A DNA stretch of 56,831 nucleotides. Origin: an uncultured Verrucomicrobiota bacterium. Its GTDB lineage: Bacteria > Verrucomicrobiota > Verrucomicrobiia > Opitutales > Intestinicryptomonadaceae. Made by a program: the position numbers and the translations under genes. Location of the stretch: assembly GCA_949293415.1 (NCBI GenBank), contig CASFDK010000036.1, positions 1 through 56,831 of the forward strand, written 5' to 3'. The notes beneath the pieces are model-generated. The model ran no database searches and was not told the DNA's origin. It saw only the letters and a program-made list of their open reading frames with translations. Positions 26,076 to 34,629 of this stretch are shown piece by piece. Each line of letters begins with the position of its first letter. The first letter of the stretch is position 1.

Positions 26076-26915
26076 ATGCGTTGGCGCAGATTTACGGCAC
26101 TGCGGAATGTGGCGGTATTCGCCGCCGCGGTGCTCTTGTGCCTGTTCGCGCCGACGGCGTTCAGAAATTCGGCAGGCGGACTGTTCGAAGAGTTTCGCGC
26201 GCCGCTCGACGCGATTCCCTCGCAGCTTGGCGATTTGGAGAAATTCTGGAGTTTGTCGTCGAACTCCAAGCGCGATTTAATCGAGGCGGGGCGCGACTTG
26301 GCGCGTCTCAATTCCGCCTACGAGCTTAAAATGCGCGAAAACCTGATTCTGAGGGACAGGCTTTCGCGGCTCGAGAAAATCCTCAATCTTCCGTCGCAGG
26401 AAAAATTCAAAATGGAGATCGCACGGGTTTGCCGCCGCGACATAAGCGCGTGGTGGCAGCACATCACAATCCGCAAAGGCAAACGCCACGGGATAAGGGA
26501 GGGATACGCGGTCATCTACGGAGGCGGCGTTGTCGGGCGCGTAGTGAAGGCCAATTCGTACACTTCGGTTGTCGAGCTTGCAAGCAGCCGCAAATTCAGA
26601 ATGGCGGCGCATATCGAGGGCGACGATCGTCCGATAATCTATCAGGGGGCGGGTTCGCTTTCGATACAGGGTTCGCACGGAGAGGTTTTCGACGCGCCCG
26701 CCGATCTTTCGGCAAGCGCGAAGTCGCCGTTGCGCCTTGTAACTTCGTCGTTGGCGGGAACGTTCCCCGAGGGCATTTTGATAGGCGAAGTCGTCTCTCT
26801 CGTGCCCGAGCCCGACGGCATTTTCAAGTCGGGGAAGGTAAACCTGCCCGAATCGCTTTCATCGCTGCGGGAGGTTGCGGTTCTCATTCCCGTATCACAG
26901 GTTAAAATAGACTGA
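26076..26915 (+). CDS. mreC: Rod-shape-determining protein MreC
   Basis: MreC is a bitopic periplasmic scaffold that contacts PBP2 and MreD. The 279-residue protein has one N-terminal transmembrane helix (NVAVFAAAVLLCLFAPTAF), a coiled coil (about residues 60-105, ENLILRDRLSRLEKILNLP) and the beta-barrel core. GYAVIYGGGVVGRVVKANSY and GIRE are the conserved 'G-V-V-G-x-V' region. It begins 18 bases after mreB and its stop overlaps the mreD start by one base (TGATG). Confidence 0.92.
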   Translation: MRWRRFTALRNVAVFAAAVLLCLFAPTAFRNSAGGLFEEFRAPLDAIPSQLGDLEKFWSLSSNSKRDLIEAGRDLARLNSAYELKMRENLILRDRLSRLEKILNLPSQEKFKMEIARVCRRDISAWWQHITIRKGKRHGIREGYAVIYGGGVVGRVVKANSYTSVVELASSRKFRMAAHIEGDDRPIIYQGAGSLSIQGSHGEVFDAPADLSASAKSPLRLVTSSLAGTFPEGILIGEVVSLVPEPDGIFKSGKVNLPESLSSLREVAVLIPVSQVKID

Positions 26916-27436
26916 TGTTCTTCGACTTGCGCATATACATTGTACTGCTTGTGAACGTCTGCCTCGTTTATGTGCTGTCGGCGGTAAATTCGGAACTTGC
27001 GCCCGTTTTGTACATTTCGGTGCCCGCAATTTTCATAATTTCGGCGGCGTTGTTTTTGGAATTCGTACCGATGCTTGCTGTTGTGGCGGTATCGGCTTTT
27101 CTATGCGAGGCGACGACAGGCGTGCGCGCGGGGCTTACCGCGGCTTTGTGGATGGTTGCGGCATATGCGGTTCACTCAATGCGCTTCAGATTTCGGGCTT
27201 GCGATTGGTTTTCGATTACCGCGCTTGCGGAAATTCTGAACATAATTTTGCTGTTCTTTTATTCGGTGTTTTTCTACGCAGGCTCTTCGGGCTTTTTCGA
27301 ATACGCGGCGAGGGTGTCGGCGGACGCGTTTGCTTCGGCTGTTTCGCTGCTTTTCGCAGGGTGGTTCGTCGTGCTTTTGCCCGTATCGGTCGCGAACATT
27401 TCGGGTCGGCAGATGTCGATTAACGGGGAGGAATGA
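26915..27436 (+). CDS. mreD: Rod-shape-determining protein MreD-like
   Basis: A 173-residue, very hydrophobic protein with about five transmembrane helices. The position between mreC and mrdA, overlapping both (1 base and 4 bases), identifies it. Sequence similarity within MreD is low in general; FFDLRIYIVLLVNVCLVYVL at the start and the CEATTGVRAGLTAALWMVAA region fit the family. It is an integral membrane part of the elongasome. Confidence 0.8.
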   Translation: MFFDLRIYIVLLVNVCLVYVLSAVNSELAPVLYISVPAIFIISAALFLEFVPMLAVVAVSAFLCEATTGVRAGLTAALWMVAAYAVHSMRFRFRACDWFSITALAEILNIILLFFYSVFFYAGSSGFFEYAARVSADAFASAVSLLFAGWFVVLLPVSVANISGRQMSINGEE

Positions 27437-29349
27437 TGCAGGGCGAGGGCGTATATTCGAAGAAAAATCCGCGAATCCCGTTTTTCTACTGGGCGTTCGG
27501 GTCGGCGTTTGTATTTTTAATCGGCGCGCTTGCATACCGCCAGATTTATCTTTACGACTACTACGTAGAGTGCGGCGAACGGCAGAGTATGCGCCGCGTC
27601 ATCGAGCCGGGGACGCGCGGCGACATCTACGACCGCAACGGCAAGCTCATCGTTACGAACTCGCCGATTTTTTCGGCGGTCGTCTACTTCAACGACATCC
27701 GAAAGGAGTTCCGCGAGGAGTATTTCAGACTGAAAAAAATCGAGCTTGAACGCCTGCGGACTGTCGATTCGAAAGAGCGTCCCGACTATGCGGCAATCGC
27801 CGAAAACGCGCGTTCGAACGTTCTCGGACGCTATCTCAAACAGGTAAACGAAATCCTCGGCACGGACTATAAACTTGGCATTGCCGACTTCAACAAGCAC
27901 TTTGCCCAGAAGCAGCTTCTGCCGCTTCCGCTTGTCAAGAATCTGACCGCCCGCGAACACGCGATTCTGGCGGAGCGCATACCCGTGGATTCGCCCATCC
28001 AAATCTACACGGGAACGTCGCGCTACTACCCGTACGGAGATGTCGCATCGCACGCGCTCGGGTACGTGGCGAACAACTTCGACGACGACATCTCGCAAAT
28101 CCCTGGGGGCGACCTGCGCACCTACGCAATAGTGCCGACAATCGGCAGATCGGGAATGGAGGCGGCTTTCGACGAAAAACTTGCGGGCAAAAGCGGCGCG
28201 AAAATCTGGATTGTAGACTTGGCGGGCTACAAATACGAGAACGTTCTCGATATTCCCCCGACGAAGGGCGGCGACGTGCAGACTTCGCTCGACATCGAAG
28301 TTCAACAGGCGGTGGAAGAGGCTTTCGGAGAACGCAAAGGCGCGGCGGTTATGCTCGAGGTAAAATCGGGAGAGGTAATTGCGCTCGTCTCGCGCCCGGG
28401 CTACGACCCCAATTCTCTCACGCCCTACATAACCCACAAAGTGAACGCGGAAATCACCGAGCGCGGCGCGTGGCTAAACAGGGCGACCTCTGGGCTTTAC
28501 CCCCCCGGCTCTACGTTCAAGGTCGTAACCGCTGCGGCGGGGTTGATGTCGGGTGCTATCGACGAAAACAGCGTGAAAACGTGCTCGGGCGGCTACAGGG
28601 TCGGCTCGCGAATCTTCCCGTGCAACAGCCGCTACGGACACGGAAACCTCGACTTGGTCGGTGCGCTTGCCCACAGCTGCAATGTGTATTTCTACGAAAC
28701 GGGCATCGATACGGGCATAGAGACAATCGCCGATGTCGCCAAAACTTTCGGATTCGGCGAATCTACGGGCATCGAACTGAAAAAGGAGGATTCGTGGCGC
28801 AGAACCATTGTCGCCACGCCCGACTTCAAGAAAAAACGCCGCCAGTACGACGGTCCGTGGACGAACGGCGACACCGCAAATTCGTCGATAGGGCAGGGAT
28901 ATATGCTTTTTACCCCGCTCCAAGTGGCGGCGTTTACGGCATCTTTCGCAAGGGGCGAAACGCGCACAAAAGTTTCGATGCTACACGACCCCAACCGCAT
29001 TACCGACTCGAAATACCACGAAGCGGAAAAAATCCCGCTCACGAAATCGCAGTACGATACGATTGTCGCGGGAATGCTCGCGGCGGTCGAACGCGGAACG
29101 TGCAGACGTGCTGCAATCGGGGGCGTAAAAATTGCGGCAAAGTCGGGCACGGCGCAGGTTTCTGTCAACGGGCGGAAACTCACGCTCGCGTGGCTGATTG
29201 CATTCGCGCCCGCCGACGCGCCTGAAGTTGCAATAAGCGTTGTGGTTGAGGGCGAAGAACCGGGGGACGTAGGCGGCGGCAAAACGGCAGCCCCGATAGC
29301 AAAAGCGGCATTCCAAAAATATTTCAACCCCGACGCGGTAGCTGAGTGA
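27433..29349 (+). CDS. mrdA: Penicillin-binding protein 2 (elongation transpeptidase)
   Basis: PBP2 cross-links peptidoglycan during rod elongation. The 638-residue class B PBP has one N-terminal membrane anchor (FGSAFVFLIGALAYRQIYL). The pedestal domain contains RRVIEPGTRGDIYDRNGKL. The transpeptidase motifs are STFK (Ser360 to Lys363), SCN (Ser415 to Asn417) and KSG (Lys570 to Gly572), in correct order and spacing. The start overlaps mreD by 4 bases. rodA, often next, is absent: a hairpin-rich spacer and the converging gpmI follow instead. Confidence 0.95.
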   Translation: MMQGEGVYSKKNPRIPFFYWAFGSAFVFLIGALAYRQIYLYDYYVECGERQSMRRVIEPGTRGDIYDRNGKLIVTNSPIFSAVVYFNDIRKEFREEYFRLKKIELERLRTVDSKERPDYAAIAENARSNVLGRYLKQVNEILGTDYKLGIADFNKHFAQKQLLPLPLVKNLTAREHAILAERIPVDSPIQIYTGTSRYYPYGDVASHALGYVANNFDDDISQIPGGDLRTYAIVPTIGRSGMEAAFDEKLAGKSGAKIWIVDLAGYKYENVLDIPPTKGGDVQTSLDIEVQQAVEEAFGERKGAAVMLEVKSGEVIALVSRPGYDPNSLTPYITHKVNAEITERGAWLNRATSGLYPPGSTFKVVTAAAGLMSGAIDENSVKTCSGGYRVGSRIFPCNSRYGHGNLDLVGALAHSCNVYFYETGIDTGIETIADVAKTFGFGESTGIELKKEDSWRRTIVATPDFKKKRRQYDGPWTNGDTANSSIGQGYMLFTPLQVAAFTASFARGETRTKVSMLHDPNRITDSKYHEAEKIPLTKSQYDTIVAGMLAAVERGTCRRAAIGGVKIAAKSGTAQVSVNGRKLTLAWLIAFAPADAPEVAISVVVEGEEPGDVGGGKTAAPIAKAAFQKYFNPDAVAE

Positions 29350-29350
29350 A

Positions 29351-29392
29351 TTGCGCCGCTATAAAATGTACGGCGCAATTCATTTTTCATTA
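29351..29392. repeat. Terminator-like hairpin with conserved A/T flank (copy 1 of a dispersed element)
   Basis: TTGCGCCG (29351-29358) pairs with CGGCGCAA (29371-29378), followed by AATTCATTTTTCATTA (29377-29392). Read on the minus strand this is almost the same as 49852-49892 in sequence and order: the flank TAATGAAAAATGAATT, then the same GC stem around an A/T loop. It directly follows the mrdA stop and may terminate that operon. Confidence 0.7.
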
Positions 29393-29444
29393 ACCGAATC
29401 TACGGTTTCGAAAAAAAGACAAAATAAGTTTGAACAATCAAAGC

Positions 29445-29579
29445 CATTGAGCGGCATTCTGCCGCTCAATGCGAACTTATACACAAAAGGCGGCAACTAT
29501 AGTTGCCGCCGAAGTATCACAACTCCCGAACGAAGTTCGGGCGTCAAGGGCTTCGCCTTTGCGTGCAGGTGCCGCCTGC
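29445..29579. repeat. Cluster of four or five consecutive hairpins in a convergent spacer
   Basis: In order: an 11-bp perfect stem at 29445-29471 (CATTGAGCGGC, loop ATTCT); a 22-base perfect palindrome at 29489-29510; a 7-bp stem with GAA loop at 29525-29541 (CCCGAAC/GTTCGGG); a short AAGG/CCTT hairpin at 29546-29559; and GCAGG/CCTGC at 29565-29579, which ends beside the gpmI stop codon. No reading frame is supported. They may act as stacked terminators or protect mRNA 3' ends. Confidence 0.7.
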
Positions 29580-31154
29580 CTACTGGGTGATTAGGGATGT
29601 CCCCGTCATTTCTTCGGGCTTTTTCAAGCCCATCAACTGTAGAACCGTGGGGGCAATATCGCCGAGCGTACCGCCCTTGCGCATCTGCAACCCCTCGAGC
29701 CCCTTGCCGTAAACGACAACCTCTACGGGATTCATCGTGTGGCGCGTGTGCGGTTCGTTTATCGACGGTTCGAAGAGCTGGTCGCTGTTGCCGTGGTCGG
29801 CGGTTACAACCAACGCCGCGCCGAATTTGTCGGCGGCGTGCGCAATCTTTTCGACACACTTGTCGACCGCTTCGACCGCCTTGACGGCTGCGGGCAAATT
29901 GCCCGTGTGTCCGACCATATCTCCGTTTGCAAAGTTCACGACAATGAGCGCATACTTGTTTTCGTCGATTGCCTTTACAACGGCATCGGCTACGGCGGGG
30001 GCACTCATTTCGGGCTTCTGGTCGTAGGTCTGAACGTCGCGCGGCGAGTCGATAAGAATGCGGTCCTCGCCCCTGAACGGCTCTTCGCGATAGTCGTTGA
30101 AGAAGAATGTTACGTGCGCGAACTTTTCGGTTTCGGCGCAACGCAACTGCGCAAGACCCTTGTTCGAAATATATTCGCCGAGAATGTTCACCATCTTGGG
30201 CGGCTTGGGGAAGAGCACATTCGGGCAGAGACCCACCTTGTACTCGGTCATCGTGACAAAGAATGTCTGCGGAGTCTTGGAACGGGCGAAGCCGTCGAAA
30301 TTTTTGTCGATGAACGCGCTTGTCAATTCGCGCGGACGGTCGCCGCGGAAGTTGAAGAAAATTACGGCATCGCCGTCGGCAATTCTGCCTATCGGCTTTC
30401 CGTTTTCCTCAATCCAAGTGGGAACGATGAATTCGTCGCCCTGCATATTGTCGGCGGCGGGCTTTTCATAGTAGTTCTTGAAAGCGTCCTCGGCATTCGA
30501 TACGGCGGCTTCGGCTTTCGTGCCCACGAGACAGTCGTACGCTTTTTCGACTCTGTCCCAACGCTTGTCTCTGTCCATCGCCCAGAATCTGCCGATTACC
30601 GACGCGACCCTGCCGACCCCGTATTCCTTCATCTTGCCTTCGACTTCGCGGATGAAGCCCAATCCGCTCGTCGGGGGAGTGTCGCGCCCGTCGGTGAACG
30701 CGTGGAGGAAAACTTTGTCGTACTTTTTGTCGGCGCAGATTTTCAGCAGCGAATAGAGGTGGCGGAGCATAGAGTGCACGCCCGCGTCGGAACAAAGCCC
30801 GAAGAGGTGGAGCGCGCCGCCGTTGTCGAGCTTTTCGAATACCTGCTTGAGCACGGGGCTTTCGAGAACCGAACCCGTCTGAAAACCCTTGTCGATGCGG
30901 ACAATCTCCTGATCGACAATGCGACCCGCGCCGATGTTCTGGTGTCCGACTTCGCTATTGCCCATAATGCCCTCGGGCAGTCCGACTTCGAGCCCGCAGG
31001 CTGCTATTTCCGTGCGCGGCCATTTTTTCGAAAGCATTTTGCAAAACGGCGCATTCGCCAATTTTACAGCGTTGAATTTGTCGAGCGAGCTGTCGTGGTT
31101 TTCGCCCCAGCCGTCTCTGATTATCAATATAACAGGTCTTTTTACTCCGTTCAT
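29580..31154 (-). CDS. gpmI: 2,3-bisphosphoglycerate-independent phosphoglycerate mutase
   Basis: This glycolytic enzyme interconverts 3- and 2-phosphoglycerate through a phosphoserine and two metal ions. The 524-residue protein starts at ATG 31154, just before [13 protein letters not shown] with metal-binding Asp14 (the more usual text is LILDGWG). The catalytic serine is Ser67 in [58 protein letters not shown] and [10 protein letters not shown] supply the other metal and substrate residues. It is divergent from the glycosidase cluster and converges with the mre operon. Confidence 0.95.
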   Translation of the reverse strand: MNGVKRPVILIIRDGWGENHDSSLDKFNAVKLANAPFCKMLSKKWPRTEIAACGLEVGLPEGIMGNSEVGHQNIGAGRIVDQEIVRIDKGFQTGSVLESPVLKQVFEKLDNGGALHLFGLCSDAGVHSMLRHLYSLLKICADKKYDKVFLHAFTDGRDTPPTSGLGFIREVEGKMKEYGVGRVASVIGRFWAMDRDKRWDRVEKAYDCLVGTKAEAAVSNAEDAFKNYYEKPAADNMQGDEFIVPTWIEENGKPIGRIADGDAVIFFNFRGDRPRELTSAFIDKNFDGFARSKTPQTFFVTMTEYKVGLCPNVLFPKPPKMVNILGEYISNKGLAQLRCAETEKFAHVTFFFNDYREEPFRGEDRILIDSPRDVQTYDQKPEMSAPAVADAVVKAIDENKYALIVVNFANGDMVGHTGNLPAAVKAVEAVDKCVEKIAHAADKFGAALVVTADHGNSDQLFEPSINEPHTRHTMNPVEVVVYGKGLEGLQMRKGGTLGDIAPTVLQLMGLKKPEEMTGTSLITQ

Positions 31155-31310
31155 AAGCTTGAAAAATTGCGGTGAATTGAAACACAATTATCGGTAGGCG
31201 CAACACTATTTTAAGCCCAAATTTGCGGCTCGCATGCGGCGGAAGCAGAAAAGGTTTGCATAACGATAGGCAATCGGGTAGCTTTTTACCCCTACACACG
31301 GATTATTATT

Positions 31311-34300
31311 ATGAAAAAACCTATATTTACTACACTGACAGGGGGAATTATCGGCGCGTTTTCGGTTGTTTGCGTATTTGCGCAATCGCTTGTCGCCGAA
31401 GAAGTTAAAATGCACCAAGCCGAGCTTTGGGTTTCCGCAAAGGACGAGCTTTCGATTGGTCCGAAAGTCGAAAAAACGAGTGTTCAACACGCGCACTGGT
31501 TCGGCAACGACACAAAGAAGAACGTTTCCGCATCCAAAGCCGCCGTTTCCGATAAATGGACTAAGATGGGCGCAACCGTCATTCCGACCGCCGACGGAGT
31601 CGTAACCATACACTTGCGAAGCAATTTCGCCCGCGATTCCAAGCGCAACGTGCTCGACAACCGAACATATTTCAGAAACCTGCTCGTCAACGGTAAGCCC
31701 GCGGGACATGACTACGCGTTGTATTCGCAAAACGGCGCAATTGCAACGTATTCCAAACGCATAACCTATGCGGTCGACGGCAAAAAAGGCGAACCGTTGA
31801 CCATAACCGTCGACGCTAAAGTTCCCGCAAAGTGGGACGGTACGTACACCGTGGATATTTCCAAATACGCGAACATTCCGCTTGACGGCACAAAGGGCGG
31901 TCTTACCGCAATGAAAAAACTTCCGTCCGGCGACTTCGAATTCAAAAAGATGAAGTTCCGCTTTGCCGATGGTGCAAACGGCAACGGCGCAATAAACGTT
32001 TCGCCTAACAAGCCGGCAATCATCGACATATCGGGCATGGGTGTGCAGGGCACATACGTCTACGTAATCGGCGCGTGCTCGAACGATTTGAACTACACCG
32101 ATCACGCAAACGCAAATATGACCATAATCCAGAAGAGCGGATACACCGACAACTTCTGGCTTAGAAAGGACAGGGATTTCGGCACGTCCGACGGCAAGAC
32201 CAAGATCAATTCTCGCTGTCTGCGTGTGCTCGGCGGCGGTAGTGACGGCGGGGCGATTTTCGTCGTACAGTTCGCACTTAAAGAGGACTTCTCTCCGATT
32301 GAAAAAATCCGCTTCGATGGCGAAAAGCTCAATATTTTCGCCATAACCGTTTCGAGCGACAACGTTTCGACCGTCATTCCGCACGAATACGATATGTCGC
32401 AGTGGCGCAAGGTTAATACGTCCGACTTGGCGATTAAGGACGGCTCGGCACTCGACGTTTCCGCGGGAATGGGCAAGGACAATGCCGGCAGATACGGCAA
32501 AATCAGAATCGGCAAAAACGGAAAATTCGAGTTCGAAAAAATGCCCAACCGCCCCGTAAAGTTCAAGGGCACGAACTGGCGTCCGGGGGACGCTTTCGGC
32601 AAGACAATCAAGACGCGCGAAGACATCGACGAACTGGCGAAAATGATGCGCAAACAGGGCTACAACCTCGTCCGTTGGAGAATTTCGATGCGCGGTGCAA
32701 GCGAGTTCGAAGCTCCCTATAAACTCAGGGAATACAACAAAGATCTCTACGACTACTTCTTCTACGCGATGGCGCGCGAGGGCGTGTACTCGCACTTCAA
32801 CCTTTCGAGCCACGACCTCGGCAATCCCGATTTCAAGTGGACGGACAGAATGGATGTCAAAAATCTGATGTTCTTCGGCGACGAGAAAACGCGCAACGAC
32901 TGGCGCAACCTCGTAAAGTGGGAGTTGAACCAGGTAAACAAATACACGGGCAAGAAGTGGAAGGACGACCCGTCGATAGTATCCACGGAATACTTCAACG
33001 AAATCGAGCTCGGACCCGTAGGATTGCGCGGCGCGTCCGCGAGAGTGAAGAAATTCGTCGACGCAAAGTTTGTCGAATTCCTCAAAAACAAGTACAAGAC
33101 TTTCGAGAACTGGAACGCCCCCGAATGGAAAAAGGCGCGCAATCTCAAGAGCTTCGACGACGTTAAGATGTCGGAGGTCGGTATTTCGCACCCCGACGTT
33201 GCAAGGTTCATAATCGAAAGCGGAAGGGATTTCAAAAACTTCTGCGAAAAGGTCGTCAGAGAAGAGGAGGGCGTGCAAATACCCCTGCACCAGCACAACT
33301 GCGTGCGCACAACATCCTTCGCCCTGCTGAGCGCGGAGGCGGGCGACTATACCGCTCTTAACGTATACCACGAACACCCTTCGGCATTTATGTCCGTAGG
33401 CTCGTTTGTCCAGCCGGTATCTTCTATTTCGGATCTCGGCGAATATTTTAGAGCCGCCGCCGCAAAGCGCGTCGCGGGCAGACCGATGATGCTTTCCGAA
33501 TGGCAACACTGCCACTGGAACCCCTATAAATACGAGGCGGGCGTGTTGTTTCCCGCGTATTCAGCACTGCAGGGATTCGACAACCTCACGGTTCACGATG
33601 TCGCGGTTCTCAAGCAGCGCAACGGCTTGGGCAACTTCGAAGTGGCAAACAGTCCGGTATTCAGGGCGAACGAATTTCTGGCATACTCATTGTTCTTCCG
33701 CGGCGACGTGAAAACTTCAAAGAACCGCGTCGATATCGTGTACGATAAAAAATATCTGGAAAACTCCGAGGAAATCGGCAACGCGATGAATTCGGAACAG
33801 TCGAAGCTTGCCCTGCTTTCGGGCTTTGCGATCGAGTTCCCGTCGGCTTCGAAAACGCAGGCGGCGGCGAATATCAAAAATACGCCCGCTTCGCTCAAGC
33901 TCGAGCCGATAGGTTCGTCGAAGTCGTGGGCGGCGACAAACTTTGCTTCGACAGGCGCGGGCGACAAAAAATTCGACCTCGCCGCAACGGTCGAAAAGAT
34001 GCGCAAGAAGGGAATTCTGCCCAAAGACAATATCACCGACGTCGAGAAGGGCGTCTTCCAGAGCGATACGGGCGAAATCACGATGCGCGTGAACGAAAAG
34101 CTCATAAAGGTTGTAACCCCAAATACCGAAGCCGTTGCGCTCACCCCCGAAACGAAGAACGAAAAGCTGGGGCTTCTCGAGGTCGAAAGCACTTCCACAC
34201 CCGCTGCTGTCGCTATAACGAGCGTGGACGGGAAACCGCTCGAGTCGTCGCGCAAAATGGTCGTTATCTACAATACGGACAACATTTCAACCGGCTTCAA

Positions 34301-34598
34301 AGTCACGCGCGATATGGCAGCCCTCGTCGCACGGGGTGAAGACCCCGTTTTGATGCGCGTGGGCAAAGTAGCCTTCTCCTTTAAGAAGCCCGTCGAAAGG
34401 CGCTCGATAATCGACCTCTTAAAGGGTCTGTTCGGCAAGAAAAAGCCCGAGCCCAAATACGCGCTCTATATGCTCAAAATCACGGGCGAACGCGTTGAAA
34501 AGATTCCGTTCGAGGAAAAAGACGGACGCTTCTTCTTCAATATCGACACTTCGAAAACGAAGGACATCTCCCCGTTCTTCGAGCTTGTCGCCGAATAA
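31311..34598 (+). CDS. Secreted putative clan GH-A glycoside hydrolase, paralogue 1
   Basis: This 1095-residue protein has a signal peptide (about residues 1-30, ending near FAQSLVAEE). An N-terminal beta-rich half of about 400 residues leads, via RPVKFKGTNWRPGDAFG, into a TIM barrel. The barrel shows clan GH-A marks: QGYNLVRWRISM, an Asn-Glu acid/base in TEYFNEIELG (Glu564) and a nucleophile in MMLSEWQHCHWN (Glu730), 166 residues apart. A C-terminal beta domain ends in FFELVAE after a Lys/Pro-rich linker (GLFGKKKPEPK). It is the first of three tandem paralogues. No exact CAZy family is recognised; a GH5-like cellulase or mannanase fold is the nearest. Substrate unknown. A GGGTA/TACCC hairpin sits in the leader at 31276-31291. 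Confidence 0.75.
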   Translation: MKKPIFTTLTGGIIGAFSVVCVFAQSLVAEEVKMHQAELWVSAKDELSIGPKVEKTSVQHAHWFGNDTKKNVSASKAAVSDKWTKMGATVIPTADGVVTIHLRSNFARDSKRNVLDNRTYFRNLLVNGKPAGHDYALYSQNGAIATYSKRITYAVDGKKGEPLTITVDAKVPAKWDGTYTVDISKYANIPLDGTKGGLTAMKKLPSGDFEFKKMKFRFADGANGNGAINVSPNKPAIIDISGMGVQGTYVYVIGACSNDLNYTDHANANMTIIQKSGYTDNFWLRKDRDFGTSDGKTKINSRCLRVLGGGSDGGAIFVVQFALKEDFSPIEKIRFDGEKLNIFAITVSSDNVSTVIPHEYDMSQWRKVNTSDLAIKDGSALDVSAGMGKDNAGRYGKIRIGKNGKFEFEKMPNRPVKFKGTNWRPGDAFGKTIKTREDIDELAKMMRKQGYNLVRWRISMRGASEFEAPYKLREYNKDLYDYFFYAMAREGVYSHFNLSSHDLGNPDFKWTDRMDVKNLMFFGDEKTRNDWRNLVKWELNQVNKYTGKKWKDDPSIVSTEYFNEIELGPVGLRGASARVKKFVDAKFVEFLKNKYKTFENWNAPEWKKARNLKSFDDVKMSEVGISHPDVARFIIESGRDFKNFCEKVVREEEGVQIPLHQHNCVRTTSFALLSAEAGDYTALNVYHEHPSAFMSVGSFVQPVSSISDLGEYFRAAAAKRVAGRPMMLSEWQHCHWNPYKYEAGVLFPAYSALQGFDNLTVHDVAVLKQRNGLGNFEVANSPVFRANEFLAYSLFFRGDVKTSKNRVDIVYDKKYLENSEEIGNAMNSEQSKLALLSGFAIEFPSASKTQAAANIKNTPASLKLEPIGSSKSWAATNFASTGAGDKKFDLAATVEKMRKKGILPKDNITDVEKGVFQSDTGEITMRVNEKLIKVVTPNTEAVALTPETKNEKLGLLEVESTSTPAAVAITSVDGKPLESSRKMVVIYNTDNISTGFKVTRDMAALVARGEDPVLMRVGKVAFSFKKPVERRSIIDLLKGLFGKKKPEPKYALYMLKITGERVEKIPFEEKDGRFFFNIDTSKTKDISPFFELVAE

Positions 34599-34629
34599 CA
34601 CTTTAACCCGACAACTACACGTGATATAT

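Noticed and set aside
31206..33515. A 769-codon open frame antisense to GH-A paralogue 1
   Set aside because: Same mirror-frame composition as above and no sensible start; the sense frame is well supported.
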